Assembly: GCA_026417655.1 (NCBI GenBank)
Contig: JAOACS010000007.1
Location: 1-61,891, forward strand
Direction of reading: 5' to 3'
DNA: 61,891 nucleotides
Origin: Syntrophobacterales bacterium
GTDB lineage: Bacteria > Desulfobacterota > Syntrophobacteria > Syntrophobacterales > Thermodesulforhabdaceae
The notes beneath the pieces were generated by a model, which saw nothing but the letters and a program-made list of their open reading frames with translations, was not told where the DNA came from and did no database searches. The position numbers were made by a program, and so were the translations under genes. Every line of letters begins with the position of its first letter. Within the stretch, counting starts at the first letter, position 1. This document shows positions 25,496 through 35,455 of the stretch, one piece after another.

Positions 25496-26154
25496 TGGAA
25501 ACGATAGAAATAATCCAACTTCCGGTAGGTCCCTTTGGGGTCTTTTGTTACATTATCTATGATCCTATAACCAGAGAGGGGATAATAATAGATCCCGCAG
25601 GAGATCCCGATAAAATAATAGAGCTAGTTAATGAAAACCACATTTCCATAAAATATATCATTAACACCCATGCCCACGCTGACCACATTGCGAAGAATCA
25701 GGAGATTAAAAAAGCTACGGGTGCTCCTGTGGTCATACACAGGCTTGATGATGAGTTTTCCAAAACCCCTGAGTCAATCGAGTGGAACAGAAAACTAGGC
25801 TTTGATGAGACTCCACCCCTTGTGGACATACCTATTGAAGACGGTGACGAGCTCTCTTTGCAAAATTTCAAGGTTCGTTTTATCCACACACCGGGACACA
25901 CACCAGGAAGTTGCTGTATCCTTATTGGAAAGAACCTCTTTACCGGTGATACGCTCTTTGTTGGGGCGGTAGGAAGAACCGATCTCCCAGGTTCCTCCTT
26001 CACAGCTTTGCTTGAATCTCTCAAAAAAATTCTGGCTCTTCTACCGCCAGAGACCATTATTTGGCCTGGCCATGATTATGGCGATACACCCACTTCTACC
26101 CTTGAGAAGGAGCGAGAAACTAACCCCTACATCACGGATTTCCTGAATGAGTGA
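25492..26154 (+). CDS. MBL-fold hydrolase, glyoxalase II/persulfide-dioxygenase-like
   Basis: This 220-residue metallo-hydrolase has THAHADHIAKN (HxHxDH) near residue 60, HTPGHTPGSCCI near 138, FTGDTLFVGAVGRTDLPG near 153 and the final metal ligand in WPGHDYG. All glyoxalase II-type ligands are present. It could act as a thioesterase on the acyl-CoA intermediates of badH/badI, as a hydroxyacylglutathione-type hydrolase, or on sulfur substrates. Its start overlaps the badI stop by four bases, so co-translation is likely, and that is the main hint of a pathway role. Confidence 0.88.
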   Translation: MMETIEIIQLPVGPFGVFCYIIYDPITREGIIIDPAGDPDKIIELVNENHISIKYIINTHAHADHIAKNQEIKKATGAPVVIHRLDDEFSKTPESIEWNRKLGFDETPPLVDIPIEDGDELSLQNFKVRFIHTPGHTPGSCCILIGKNLFTGDTLFVGAVGRTDLPGSSFTALLESLKKILALLPPETIIWPGHDYGDTPTSTLEKERETNPYITDFLNE

Positions 26155-26671
26155 TCAAAAAACCGTAGTAATTCAAACACCCTTTGGATCTCTTGAGGTG
26201 CTCTTTATTGAGAAAGCTATCCTACGGGTTCGATGGATAAAAGAGGAACTAGTAAACCAATATTACACCCATTCCGAAGAACCGATAGCTCTACAGATAC
26301 AACAAGAATTTTTGGAATACTTTAGGGGCCTCAGAAGGACCTTTACGCTTCCCTACACCTTTTTATACGTAACCCCCTTTTGCCTTAGGGTATGGGAAGA
26401 GATCAGAAAAATTTCCTATGGAGAAACAATCACCTATAGTGAGCTCGCGAGGAGGGTAGGAAAGGAAACCTCGGCAGCCCGAGCTATAGGTCGTGCATGT
26501 GCTCTAAATCCACTACCCATTATAATCCCCTGCCATCGTGTGATTAGAAAAGATGGCTTCATTGGGCATTATTCAGCCCCTGGTGGGGCTGAATTAAAAA
26601 TTGGTCTCATCGCCTTTGAACAGAGGGTTTTGAGAGGCGATTTACCAATCGCCTCTCAAGTTTTTAGATGA
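26147..26671 (+). CDS. ogt: Methylated-DNA-protein-cysteine methyltransferase
   Basis: This 174-residue suicide repair enzyme moves the methyl group of O6-methylguanine to its own cysteine. The active site [14 protein letters not shown] (PCHRV) near residue 125 and the helix-turn-helix [21 protein letters not shown] are typical. It overlaps the MBL gene by eight bases, an odd partner in a catabolic operon. The C-terminus runs ~15 residues past the usual end, and those extra codons ([11 protein letters not shown]...) coincide with an intrinsic terminator (26632-26665), so the reading frame passes through the terminator stem before its stop at 26669. Confidence 0.93.
   Translation: MSDQKTVVIQTPFGSLEVLFIEKAILRVRWIKEELVNQYYTHSEEPIALQIQQEFLEYFRGLRRTFTLPYTFLYVTPFCLRVWEEIRKISYGETITYSELARRVGKETSAARAIGRACALNPLPIIIPCHRVIRKDGFIGHYSAPGGAELKIGLIAFEQRVLRGDLPIASQVFR
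26632..26665 (+). terminator. Intrinsic terminator inside the ogt 3' coding end
   Basis: GAGAGGCGATT (26632-26642) and AATCGCCTCTC (26647-26657) form a perfect 11-bp stem with a TACC loop, followed by AAGTTTTTAG. It ends the badH-badI-MBL-ogt operon. The stop codon of ogt (26669-26671) lies past the T-tract. Read on the minus strand there is no T-tract, so it serves the plus strand. Confidence 0.8.
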
Positions 26672-28088
26672 TATTTCTCTGCTTGTATTCATCCAATGTG
26701 GATTTTCCGAGGCCAAGATACTTCTTATAAATAAACTCGTTATCCGCCCCCACAGGACGACATAACCATTTAATCCTTCCTGGTGTAAGATTCATGCCGT
26801 TAAAAGAAGAGTTTTGAACAAGAAGCTTTCCATAGTAGGGATCTTCTATCATAACAAAGGCCATACGTTCTTTCCAATGATCTCTTTGGATAACGTCGGT
26901 TGGATTTTCAAGCCTTCCAACAACAACTGTTCCCTTCTTGTCAGGTCTTCGGCTGTATTGGGTTACGATTTCGAGAATCTCATCTGCCGTATACTTGGCT
27001 GTAAACTTTTCGATTTCATGTTGAATCTTTGGTTGATTTTCAGGAGTTAGGCGTTCTCTGATTGTAGGAAATTTTTCCTTTAGATCGGGACGCTCCATTA
27101 TTTCGCAAAGAGCAGTCCAGTTAGGATCCGTAAATCCAGAGATGAAGGTATATCCATCTTTACATTTAACGTAGGTATAGGGAAACACGGCGTAGTCATA
27201 GTTTCCTGCCCGAACCATTTCTTTACCACCGGACATATGGAAATAGGGTATAAGGTAGTTAGCGATAGAAAGAAGCCCCTCCGGTGGAGAGCTGTCTACA
27301 AACTGCCCCTTTCCAGTTTTTCTTTTGTATAACATAGCCAATCCAATTCCAAAAACAGCCCAGGCACCACCTACATACCATCCCATCCAATTCCCATGCT
27401 TAAGGGGACGCTTATATTCCTGGGGGACCTCAGGATCTAGTTCCGGCTCTCCCGTGATTGACATGATTACCCCTCGAGCCTGAGCAATTATATCATAGTC
27501 TGGTTGGTTACCGTACTGGACAGTATCATCTCCAAAGTGGCCATAACTATGAAGGGCGCAGTAGATAAGCCCAGGATTATCCTGGGAAAGGGCTTTATAG
27601 CCAAGGCCAAGAGAGTCGAGATAACCAGGTTTGAAGGTCTCTATGAGAACGTCGGCTTTACGAACCAGTCTTCTGAGGAGTTCTCGCCCTTCCTCGGTCC
27701 TAAGGTTACAGGTTATGTGGAATTTATTTCGCCCTCCTTCCACAAGATAAGGAAGCCCCGTGTCCTTTATCATCATCCCAAAGGGTGACATTTTCCTTGC
27801 AATATCCCCTCCTGGCGGCTCTATACGAATTACTTCCGCTCCCATTTCAGCAAGAAGTGATGAAGCAAAGAGTCCAGCAAAACTACCGTAGGAAGCATCG
27901 ATTACAAGCATATCATCTAGGGCTTCCGGCTTTTTGAATACATCTGCCGGATTAGTCTCTCTCCAGGCCCACATCGCATATTCACGATTTACCGCAAGAC
28001 CTATAACCTTTTTTTCCAGTTCAGACTCCTGATCAAGATCTTCACCTTCAAAGGAAACAGTTCCTTCTTTCTTAAGTTCTTCTGCCAT
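26664..28088 (-). CDS. CaiB/BaiF-family CoA-transferase, subunit 2 of a pair
   Basis: This 474-residue class III CoA-transferase family protein has [35 protein letters not shown] in the N-terminal CoA-binding fold (I give only the region, residues ~60-95), [21 protein letters not shown] near 155 and [16 protein letters not shown] near 265. The position of the catalytic Asp of formyl-CoA transferase appears to be Glu here (SPPEG), as in some racemase-type members. It is longer than the usual ~400 residues because of an N-terminal extension. It lies 39 bases after a second family member, like BbsE/BbsF of benzylsuccinate activation. GGAGGC precedes the ATG. Confidence 0.85.
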   Translation of the reverse strand: MAEELKKEGTVSFEGEDLDQESELEKKVIGLAVNREYAMWAWRETNPADVFKKPEALDDMLVIDASYGSFAGLFASSLLAEMGAEVIRIEPPGGDIARKMSPFGMMIKDTGLPYLVEGGRNKFHITCNLRTEEGRELLRRLVRKADVLIETFKPGYLDSLGLGYKALSQDNPGLIYCALHSYGHFGDDTVQYGNQPDYDIIAQARGVIMSITGEPELDPEVPQEYKRPLKHGNWMGWYVGGAWAVFGIGLAMLYKRKTGKGQFVDSSPPEGLLSIANYLIPYFHMSGGKEMVRAGNYDYAVFPYTYVKCKDGYTFISGFTDPNWTALCEIMERPDLKEKFPTIRERLTPENQPKIQHEIEKFTAKYTADEILEIVTQYSRRPDKKGTVVVGRLENPTDVIQRDHWKERMAFVMIEDPYYGKLLVQNSSFNGMNLTPGRIKWLCRPVGADNEFIYKKYLGLGKSTLDEYKQRNII

Positions 28089-28127
28089 AGCGTTGCCTCC
28101 TGTTAGAAGATCTCCTAATTTGTTTGG

Positions 28128-29462
28128 TTAGAACAGCTTAAGACCGCTTTTACCATCCCAATCGGGTGGAGGACAGACCGACGGAACTGCTGGATTCCAC
28201 TTGAAAATAACCCCCTCGGCTTCAAGCTGTTCTATCTCATTCTTGGAAAGTCCACAGAGAGTGGTCAAAACATAGTGGTTATCAAACCCCAGGGGACGCT
28301 GTGCCCATTTGAGACGGCTAGGAGTTTCGCTCATCCTTGGTGGGTAGCAGGCTTCCACCATTTTGCCGTAGAGTTCATCATCGAATTCCTGAATGGCTCC
28401 TCTCTTACGATAATGGGGGCTATAGTATGCTTCACGGGTGGTAATTACACGGGATGCGGCAAAGCCATACTCCTGACCCAAGGCTTCAACCTCGGCAACC
28501 TTTTTTGTTCGTGTCCACTCATCGATAGCTCTTAGTATCACCACCGCATTCTCTTCCCTTAGCCTAACTGTTGGATCGGCATACTGTTGGAATAGGTCCA
28601 TACGATTCATAGCTGTGCAAAGGCCTTTGAATTCTTCCTCTGCGAAGGCGGCAAGGGCGATCCAACCATCTTGGCAGTCGAAGAGATCGGAAGGACATAT
28701 TGCAAGGTCCCTATTCCCAGATCTTGGTCTATCTTGACCGGTTAGGTAAGTATAGAGCCAGGTCCAATCGAGAAGACGGATAACATTTCCTGCCTGCATA
28801 TAGTCTATGAACTGCCCTTTACCGGTGCGTTCACGGTAGTTCAGAGCTATGATGATAGCTACAGCACACATGATAGCCGTTATCCAGTCGGCAATCCAAA
28901 CTCCAGATTTAATGGGGCCTCGCTCTTTAAAACCGGTAATTGCAGAAAGTCCTCCCATACTCTGAGCTACAGCGTCGTAGGAGGTTCTTCCTGTCCAGGG
29001 CCCCCAGCTACCATAACCGGAAACGTGAAGTTGGATAATACGAGGATTAATTTTACTGAGCTCCTGATAACTCAGCCCCCATGCCGCCATCCGGCCAGGC
29101 GTGAGATTATCAGCTACAATGTCAGCCTTTTTAACCATTTCTAAAAAAAGTTCCTTGGCCTTTGGGTTCCCAAGATGCATTCCAACCCAATATTTGTTAT
29201 GATTCTGCTCTTCCATCCCCGGTGAAACGTTCTTCCAGAAAAAGGCATAGGGAGTAACAAAACGCATCTGATCGCCTCTTTGGCCTTCAAATTTAATCAC
29301 CTCCGCTCCGAATTCAGCGAGATAATCCATCGCAGCCGGTCCCAAAACAACATAACAGACCTCCAAAACTCTGATCCCCTTCAACGGTTCTGGCTTGTCA
29401 AAAAGCTTGCCACTGTTGAAAAGCTTTTCTACTTCTTTTGCATACTCCTTGAGATGCTCCAT
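28128..29462 (-). CDS. CaiB/BaiF-family CoA-transferase, subunit 1 of a pair
   Basis: This is a ~444-residue member of the same family as the downstream gene. [20 protein letters not shown] opens the CoA fold, [18 protein letters not shown] near 130 is the 'E-N-F-x-P-G' region (here DNLTPG), and [18 protein letters not shown] near 235 lacks the Asp expected after the Gln. So this subunit looks non-catalytic on its own and probably pairs with the next. ATG 29462 follows GGAGGG at 6 bases, and the longer open frame to 29540 has no ribosome site. The location facing badH/badI suggests it activates or exchanges CoA on a carboxylic acid of that pathway. Confidence 0.83.
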   Translation of the reverse strand: MEHLKEYAKEVEKLFNSGKLFDKPEPLKGIRVLEVCYVVLGPAAMDYLAEFGAEVIKFEGQRGDQMRFVTPYAFFWKNVSPGMEEQNHNKYWVGMHLGNPKAKELFLEMVKKADIVADNLTPGRMAAWGLSYQELSKINPRIIQLHVSGYGSWGPWTGRTSYDAVAQSMGGLSAITGFKERGPIKSGVWIADWITAIMCAVAIIIALNYRERTGKGQFIDYMQAGNVIRLLDWTWLYTYLTGQDRPRSGNRDLAICPSDLFDCQDGWIALAAFAEEEFKGLCTAMNRMDLFQQYADPTVRLREENAVVILRAIDEWTRTKKVAEVEALGQEYGFAASRVITTREAYYSPHYRKRGAIQEFDDELYGKMVEACYPPRMSETPSRLKWAQRPLGFDNHYVLTTLCGLSKNEIEQLEAEGVIFKWNPAVPSVCPPPDWDGKSGLKLF

Positions 29463-29809
29463 AAGAACCCTCCGACAAGTTATTAAAAATCTACACAACC
29501 TAAGAGATTTCCCCAAAATAGGGGGAAAACCTCCAGCCACAAAGATTCATTCCTTTTTATAATCCCAAAGTTAATGGACTTTTCCAAATTGTCAGAAAAG
29601 AGCGTAAACTATACCCTCTAATAGGATCTCAACTTCAGTAGGAAAACCCCATCGCCCGTTTGGAGGAGAATGTTCGAAATGGTGCTTTAAGGATGTCTTG
29701 CTATTTTATTCAAAGATCACTAACTACCGAGGATTGCGAAAAACGGCAAAAAACCACAGGTAGGGTTTTTACGATAATGTTTGATCGAAGTCAAGAAAAT
29801 TTTGTTATC
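29463..29809. other. Intergenic region upstream of the CoA-transferase pair
   Basis: This 347-base gap has no credible ORF. It carries the promoter side of the CoA-transferase genes (minus strand) and the 3' side of aat. TTTCCCC (29508-29514) and GGGGAAA (29522-29528) form a small inverted repeat ~46 bases upstream of the CoA-transferase start, a possible operator or leader hairpin. AAAAAACC (29748-29755) with GGTTTTT (29764-29770) is a weak A/T-rich hairpin that may end the aat transcript. Confidence 0.45.
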
Positions 29810-30517
29810 TCAAACAAATGATTCAAAATTTTGGAAGTCTCTATACCAGTTTCCTTTTATAGAGGGGTAGGAAAGGGCCTGATCAAGGAGGTGGAGAAAA
29901 TCTTTTCTAGGGATTTCTTCTGCTCCCATTCTAATAAGGTGTTTACTAGAGACCTGACAATCAATTAAAGTAAATTCCCAATTCTGAAGTATTCTTGCTA
30001 AAAATACGAGTGCTACCTTGGAGGCATCTTTCATTCGAGAAAACATGGATTCCCCAAAAAATGCCCGGCCAAGGGATACTCCGTAAAGTCCCCCCACTAG
30101 TTGCCCTTCATGCCATGTTTCAACGGAGTGGGCATAACCAAGGTTGTGGAGCATTTCGTAAGCTTCTATCATTTCGGGAGTAATCCATGTGCCAATATTT
30201 TTCTCAATCCGGACGGAGGCACACTCTCTTATGACTTGAGAAAAGGCCTTGTCCATAGATACCCGAAAAATACCCTTTTTGATAACCCGTTTTAGGCTAT
30301 GGGAGATCTTTATCTTTTCTGGAAACAGCACAAGCCTTGGATCTGGAGACCACCATAGGATTGGACTTTTACCATCATACCATGGGAAGATACCTAAAGA
30401 ATAGGCTACCAGTAGCCTTCTTGGTGAAAGATCTCCTCCTACGGCCAAAAGACCATCTGGATCGGCAAGTTCAGGATGGGGAAACCTTACTTCCTTCCCT
30501 AGCCAAAAAACTGTCAT
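29810..30517 (-). CDS. aat: Leucyl/phenylalanyl-tRNA-protein transferase
   Basis: Aat adds Leu or Phe from charged tRNA to the N-terminus of proteins starting with Arg or Lys, turning them into ClpS substrates. The 235-residue protein has [48 protein letters not shown] and the C-terminal [19 protein letters not shown], all family hallmarks. It starts eight bases after the clpA stop, so clpS-clpA-aat form one operon carrying the whole N-degron pathway. Confidence 0.97.
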   Translation of the reverse strand: MTVFWLGKEVRFPHPELADPDGLLAVGGDLSPRRLLVAYSLGIFPWYDGKSPILWWSPDPRLVLFPEKIKISHSLKRVIKKGIFRVSMDKAFSQVIRECASVRIEKNIGTWITPEMIEAYEMLHNLGYAHSVETWHEGQLVGGLYGVSLGRAFFGESMFSRMKDASKVALVFLARILQNWEFTLIDCQVSSKHLIRMGAEEIPRKDFLHLLDQALSYPSIKGNWYRDFQNFESFV

Positions 30518-30525
30518 TTTAAAAT

Positions 30526-32829
30526 CTATCCAGCAGTAGCAGTAAAGCTAAACACGAGATGGTCGGTTTTGAAAATTTTCCCCTTTTCATCTGGAGAATA
30601 CTCTTCTAGAAGCTTTACGATAACGTGACCACCATCCTTTATCGATCCAAACAGAAGCTCATTCGCTAAAGGATCCTTAATCTCAGTCTGGATTAGTCTT
30701 CCAAGGGGTCTGGCTCCAAAGGATTTATCATAACCTTTGTCAGCAAGCCATGATCTTACTCCTTCAGAAATCTCAATCGTAACCTTCTTATCAGCAAGTT
30801 GAACCCTCAGCTCTCCTATGAATTTGTCCACGATTTTCCCCATGATTTCGGTTGTAAGCCCCTTGAAAGTGATTATAGCATCCAGTCGGTTTCTAAACTC
30901 AGGACTAAAGAGCTTCTCTACCGCTTTCATCCCTTTGTGCATTTTTTCGATTGATTCGTTTTGGGCAAACCCAATAGATACTGTCTCCATTTCTCGAGCT
31001 CCGGCATTCGAGGTCATAAGAAGAATAACATTTCTAAAATCAGCTTTTCGACCGTTATTGTCCGTAAGGGTCGCATAGTCCATCACCTGGAGAAGGATAT
31101 TGAAAACGTCCGGATGAGCCTTTTCGATTTCATCCATAAGCAACACACAATAGGGATGTTTTCTTATGGCGTCTGTAAGAAGCCCCCCTTGATCGAAACC
31201 GATATAGCCTGGAGGAGCACCGATAAGTCGGGCTACCGTATGTTTCTCCATATATTCACTCATGTCGAACCTAAGAAAATGGACTCCTAGGATCTTCGCA
31301 AGTTGTTTAGCCACCTCCGTTTTTCCAACACCTGTTGGACCTACAAGCAGGAAAGAACCTACGGGTTTATCCGGATGTCCTAGTCCAGCTCTAGCCCGTT
31401 TTATAGCTCTAGCAAGTTGAGCTATGGCTTCGTCTTGACCAAAGATTACCTCTTTGAGCCTGACCTCTAGGTGTTGCAGCCTTTCCTGGTCAGATTCGGA
31501 AATGTTTCGTGATGGTATCCGGGCGATTCTTGCCACTACCTCCTCCACATCCCGCACACCGACTACATGTCGTTTTCGCTTATCTTCCTTGATTCTAAGG
31601 GCTGAACCGGCTTCATCTATTACATCAATAGCCTTATCTGGAAGATATCTATCGTTGATGTAGCGGGAAGAAAGGTCTACAGCTGCTTTGATAGCTGCAT
31701 CGGTATACTTTACCCTATGATGTTTTTCGTAATAGGCTTTGAGACCTTTGAGGATCTTATAGGTTTCTTCAATTGTTGGCTCCGAAATCTCCACCTTCTG
31801 AAACCTTCGGCTGAGGGCCTTATCCTTCTCGAAATGATTTTTGTATTCCTCGTAGGTAGTTGATCCGATACAGCGAAGGGATCCCGAAAGGAGAGCTGGC
31901 TTTAGGATATTGGACGCATCAAGGGTTCCTCCACTGGTTGCTCCGGCTCCAACTATTGTGTGAATCTCATCTATGAAGAGTATGGCTCCCCTTCTGCCCT
32001 TTATCTCGTTTATAACTCCCTTAAGCCTAGCCTCAAAATCCCCCCGAAACTTTGTGCCTGCTATAAGAGCTCCCATGTCAAGGGAATATATTTCTACGTC
32101 AAAAAAGCTTTCGGGAACTTCCTTCCTATAAACCTTAAGGGCCAGTCCCTCAACAATAGCCGTTTTCCCAACACCTGGATCACCTACCAAGATGGGATTA
32201 TTTTTGGTGCGACGACTGAGGATCTGAAGCACCCTCATTATTTCCTGCTCTCGACCTATCAGTGGATCAATGAGTCCCCGAGCTGCCTTCTCTATGAGAT
32301 TAACCGTAAAGGATTCGAGAGCGCTCCTTTTTTGAGAAGTTTTTCTTCCCGTAACCGTGTCGATAACTCGTTCTTCGTCTTCTTCTTCATAATGAGCAAC
32401 CTTGGAGATTCCGTGGGATATGTAATTTAAAATATCTAGCCTGGTAACCCCCTGGGATTTAAGAAAATATACAGCATGGGAGTTTTCTTCAAAAAACATT
32501 GCTGCCAAAATATCACCCGATTCTACCTCACGTTTTTCAGCGTTTCTAGCATGAAGAATAGCTCTCTGGAGCACTCTTTGGACACTCAAGGTTTGGATAG
32601 GCTCTTTCTCCGTGCCGTAAGGAAGAGGCTGAAGTTTACGATAGAAGAAATCTTCAAGGTTTTCTTTTAGAAGCTGAATATCTACCCCGCAGTTATAAAG
32701 AATCCGCCTTCCGGTAGGATCCAATATAAAGGCATAGAGAATATGTTCAAGGGTAAAGAATTCATGCCTCCTCTGCCGTGCCTCATTAATGGCGATAGAA
32801 ATAATAGTTTCCAATTCTTTGCTTATCAT
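30526..32829 (-). CDS. clpA: ATP-dependent Clp protease ATP-binding subunit ClpA
   Basis: This 767-residue AAA+ unfoldase feeds ClpP. It has an N-terminal ClpS-binding domain (residues 1-145, [26 protein letters not shown]), first Walker [15 protein letters not shown] near 215 and Walker [15 protein letters not shown]. The second module has [15 protein letters not shown] near 500 and [11 protein letters not shown]. No ClpB-type middle coiled coil is present, so it is ClpA. It begins three bases after the clpS stop. clpP is not in the window. Confidence 0.97.
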   Translation of the reverse strand: MISKELETIISIAINEARQRRHEFFTLEHILYAFILDPTGRRILYNCGVDIQLLKENLEDFFYRKLQPLPYGTEKEPIQTLSVQRVLQRAILHARNAEKREVESGDILAAMFFEENSHAVYFLKSQGVTRLDILNYISHGISKVAHYEEEDEERVIDTVTGRKTSQKRSALESFTVNLIEKAARGLIDPLIGREQEIMRVLQILSRRTKNNPILVGDPGVGKTAIVEGLALKVYRKEVPESFFDVEIYSLDMGALIAGTKFRGDFEARLKGVINEIKGRRGAILFIDEIHTIVGAGATSGGTLDASNILKPALLSGSLRCIGSTTYEEYKNHFEKDKALSRRFQKVEISEPTIEETYKILKGLKAYYEKHHRVKYTDAAIKAAVDLSSRYINDRYLPDKAIDVIDEAGSALRIKEDKRKRHVVGVRDVEEVVARIARIPSRNISESDQERLQHLEVRLKEVIFGQDEAIAQLARAIKRARAGLGHPDKPVGSFLLVGPTGVGKTEVAKQLAKILGVHFLRFDMSEYMEKHTVARLIGAPPGYIGFDQGGLLTDAIRKHPYCVLLMDEIEKAHPDVFNILLQVMDYATLTDNNGRKADFRNVILLMTSNAGAREMETVSIGFAQNESIEKMHKGMKAVEKLFSPEFRNRLDAIITFKGLTTEIMGKIVDKFIGELRVQLADKKVTIEISEGVRSWLADKGYDKSFGARPLGRLIQTEIKDPLANELLFGSIKDGGHVIVKLLEEYSPDEKGKIFKTDHLVFSFTATAG

Positions 32830-32831
32830 AA

Positions 32832-33152
32832 TTAAGCTTCTTCCATGCTACATCTTAGTGGAAATCCATGTTGTCTTGCTAAGCGGTGAACGATTTCCAC
32901 TTTTGTTTCAGCAATTTCTGCAGGATAAATCCCGCAAACGCCTATACCATTATAATGAACATGCAACATAATCCTCGTTGCTTCTTCTGGATTTTTATGA
33001 AAAACCGATTGAAGAATCTCTACTACAAAATCCATCGTAGTGTAATCGTCATTATGGAGAAGCACCTTATACATAGGAGGCTCTTCTAATTCTTCATCAA
33101 CATCACTAGAGACCTGCCATTCAAGTTCTCTTTCATCGTCCCACCGGGACAT
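32832..33152 (-). CDS. clpS: ATP-dependent Clp protease adaptor ClpS
   Basis: ClpS is a 106-residue adaptor that delivers N-degron proteins to ClpAP. A flexible acidic N-terminus ([19 protein letters not shown]) precedes the core [20 protein letters not shown], whose Asn-Asp and following residues form the N-degron pocket, then [16 protein letters not shown] and [12 protein letters not shown]. The gene leads the clpS-clpA-aat operon and has a good sigma-70 promoter match ~65 bases upstream. Confidence 0.97.
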   Translation of the reverse strand: MSRWDDERELEWQVSSDVDEELEEPPMYKVLLHNDDYTTMDFVVEILQSVFHKNPEEATRIMLHVHYNGIGVCGIYPAEIAETKVEIVHRLARQHGFPLRCSMEEA

Positions 33153-33215
33153 GGTACCTTCTCCCCAAAAAAACTTATACCTCTCTTCTTCCCTACTTTT
33201 TACCTTACATGATAA

Positions 33216-33243
33216 AAGATACAGCTTAGAATATTAGAGTCAA
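33216..33243 (-). promoter_or_regulatory. Candidate sigma-70 promoter for clpS-clpA-aat
   Basis: On the minus strand TTGACT (33243-33238) and TATCTT (33221-33216) are 16 bases apart, about 63 bases before the clpS start. No other good match lies in the gap between clpS and the divergent MBL gene. Confidence 0.45.
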
Positions 33244-33334
33244 GAAACAAGTATATAGGAAAGGACGTTATGGAAAGGATGTCTTTAATTTTTTGAACCC
33301 ATGCCTTTAGTCTAACCTTAATAGGAGGAGTCCT

Positions 33335-34111
33335 ATGAAAGTTACATTTCTAGGTGTAGGTGAAGCGTGTGACGAGAGACATCCTAACACATCGATATTG
33401 TTGGAGGTTGAAGACAACGACGGAGAAACACGAACGGTCCTGTTAGACTGTGGTTTTGCTGTACCCTTCCAGTTTTGGAAATATGTCGCTGACCCGGATA
33501 AACTTGATGTCCTTTGGATTTCTCACTTTCATGGCGACCATTTTCTGGGAACCCCTTTACTACTGCTACGTTTTTGGGAAATGAAACGGAAAAAACCTCT
33601 TATAATTGTTAGCCCAAGGGGAGGTGGATCTAATATTGAGAAGGCCCTTGAGCTCGCCTATCCTGGATTTATGAGCCGCTTCGCCTTTGAACTAGTCTTT
33701 AAGGAAGTGGATGAAGGAGAGGAAGTAAGTATCGCTTCCTTTAAGTGGATGTTTGCTTCCACAGAACACGGCCAAAAAAATCTCTCGATTGCTATAGACA
33801 CCAACGACGGTAAAATCTTCTATAGCGGCGATGGAAAACCTACGGTAGCGACGGAAGAGATAGCCAAAAATAGTTCCCTTCTTATCCACGAGGCCTTTCA
33901 TATTGAACCTTCCGTCCCAGGACATGGGACTGTGCAGGGAGTAATGGAAATGGCTGAACGTGTTGGAGCTACCTCGGTAGCCTGTGTACATGTACAAAGA
34001 GATGTAAGAAGAGCACATCAGGATAAGATAAGGAAGCTCCTTGCGGAAAGACCCTTTATCAAGGCCTTTCTACCCTTAAGTGGCGATGTCGTTAAAGTTG
34101 GAAAAAGTTGA
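33335..34111 (+). CDS. RNase Z-like MBL-fold hydrolase
   Basis: This is a 258-residue compact metallo-beta-lactamase protein. It begins MKVTFLGVGEACDERHPNTS, as RNase Z/ElaC and related proteins do, and has WISHFHGDHFLGTPLLL (HxHGDH) near residue 68. The later ligands are in STEHGQKNLS, FYSGDGKPT and ACVHVQRD. It lacks the long exosite arm of true RNase Z, so tRNA 3' processing is possible but unproven, and members of this branch include phosphodiesterases. GGAGGAG precedes the ATG. It starts the three-gene plus-strand island with the baeRF protein and archease. Confidence 0.85.
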   Translation: MKVTFLGVGEACDERHPNTSILLEVEDNDGETRTVLLDCGFAVPFQFWKYVADPDKLDVLWISHFHGDHFLGTPLLLLRFWEMKRKKPLIIVSPRGGGSNIEKALELAYPGFMSRFAFELVFKEVDEGEEVSIASFKWMFASTEHGQKNLSIAIDTNDGKIFYSGDGKPTVATEEIAKNSSLLIHEAFHIEPSVPGHGTVQGVMEMAERVGATSVACVHVQRDVRRAHQDKIRKLLAERPFIKAFLPLSGDVVKVGKS

Positions 34112-34235
34112 TGCAATATTTTTGCAAGTAGGATAATTTAAAATATGCGATTACTTAAAAGCGGATGAGGATATAACTTGTACGATACTGAAACTGCCGT
34201 GGTAACGTCAAGTTTCGGACTGTTAGGAGGACAAG

Positions 34236-35402
34236 ATGAATATCTTTCACCAGGAAATACTAAAAAAGCTCAAAGAAAGAAGTCCTAAGGAAGGTTCACC
34301 GGTTCTAAGTGTTTATCTCAATATAGATCCATCCTTCCCCTCAAATGCCAAAGGAGGCTACAAAACTATCCTTGATCAGATGCTCACAAGAATAGAAAAG
34401 GAGATATCCGGCGATGGCAATCTTAAGAATCATTTCCGTGAGGATAGCCAATGGATAACCAAAAAAGTAGAAACCCTTATCCCTTCTGGAAAAACCCTTG
34501 TTGCCTTCTGTGATATTTCTGAAGGATTTACCTATGAGGAAGAAATCCCCCTTAGGCTTCCTAACTTGGTTATTTACGAAGAGGTGCCATACATACGGCC
34601 TATAATAGAGGCTATGGACGAATATGAAAGATATGTTATCTGTCTTGTAGATAGTGAAAAGGCTCGACTTTTTCTATTTGCATTTGGTCAATTAGAGGAG
34701 ATTCAGGATACAGTAAGTCTTGCACCTGTAAAATACAGAAAGACCGTTGGAACAGATCACATGAGATCTCAAACAATCTTTAAGAGACGTGCTGAAACCT
34801 GGACGAGCTGGTTCTTAAAAGATACGAGCTCCCGCATATACGATCTTATGGAAGAGTCAAAGGCCCAGTATCTCATCCTTATGGGACCTAGCGAGGTAAC
34901 GTCGGAGCTTTTCCGGTTACTACCAAAAACCCTTCAGGAGAAGGTTGTAGCTCGATTGAGGATGTCGACAAAATCTAGAGGAGAGGACGTATTGGAGACG
35001 ATACTTCCGGTGGTGGAAGAAAGAGAGAGGGCGAATGAGCTAAGAATAGTGACTGATCTAATAACCACGGCGAACAAATTAGGAGGAGGATTCGATAAGG
35101 CCGTAATCGGTATAAACCCTACAATAGATGTTGTTAACCAAGGTAGGGCTTATCTTTTAGTTTATCCAGCTGGGACACAGATTAGGGGATATTTTTGTCC
35201 TAAGTGCGAGGTTCTTCTCGATCATTCTCCGAAGGAAAATAAGTGTCCCTATTGCTCTGAAATCCTTGATGCCACCGATGATTTGATATGGCTTGCCTCG
35301 GAAAAGGTTTTGGCCCTAGGAGGAAAGATCGAGGAGGTTAAATCTGAAGATGCTTCTAGACAACTCCTTTCCCAAGGTATTATTGGAGCATTTTTAAGGT
35401 AA
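34236..35402 (+). CDS. Bacterial eRF1-like (baeRF-type) protein with zinc ribbon
   Basis: This is a 388-residue protein. Residues ~15-140 (PVLSVYLNIDPSF, ESLIPSGKTLVAFCD-type strands) and 130-260 (YVICLVDSEKARLFLF, then ESKAQYLILMGPSEV) have the layout of bacterial archaeo-eukaryotic release-factor homologues. AGGGFDKAVIGINPTIDVVNQGRAYLLV-like text near 285-315 is the L7Ae/eRF1-C-like part, followed by a zinc ribbon (CPKC...CPYC). These proteins are thought to act on stalled ribosomes or peptidyl-tRNA, but their biochemistry is little known. No GGQ loop is obvious, so hydrolysis is uncertain. GGAGG precedes the ATG. It is followed by archease. Confidence 0.78.
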   Translation: MNIFHQEILKKLKERSPKEGSPVLSVYLNIDPSFPSNAKGGYKTILDQMLTRIEKEISGDGNLKNHFREDSQWITKKVETLIPSGKTLVAFCDISEGFTYEEEIPLRLPNLVIYEEVPYIRPIIEAMDEYERYVICLVDSEKARLFLFAFGQLEEIQDTVSLAPVKYRKTVGTDHMRSQTIFKRRAETWTSWFLKDTSSRIYDLMEESKAQYLILMGPSEVTSELFRLLPKTLQEKVVARLRMSTKSRGEDVLETILPVVEERERANELRIVTDLITTANKLGGGFDKAVIGINPTIDVVNQGRAYLLVYPAGTQIRGYFCPKCEVLLDHSPKENKCPYCSEILDATDDLIWLASEKVLALGGKIEEVKSEDASRQLLSQGIIGAFLR

Positions 35403-35407
35403 ATATC

Positions 35408-35434
35408 TTTGGGCAGGTTAAAATCCTGCCCAAA
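35408..35434 (+). other. Intercistronic hairpin between baeRF gene and archease
   Basis: TTTGGGCAGG (35408-35417) and CCTGCCCAAA (35425-35434) make a perfect 10-bp stem with a 7-base loop. It is followed by A's, not T's, so it is not an intrinsic terminator on the plus strand. It may set separate stability for the two cistrons. Confidence 0.55.
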
Positions 35435-35455
35435 AAAAAGAAGGAGAGGATTTCC

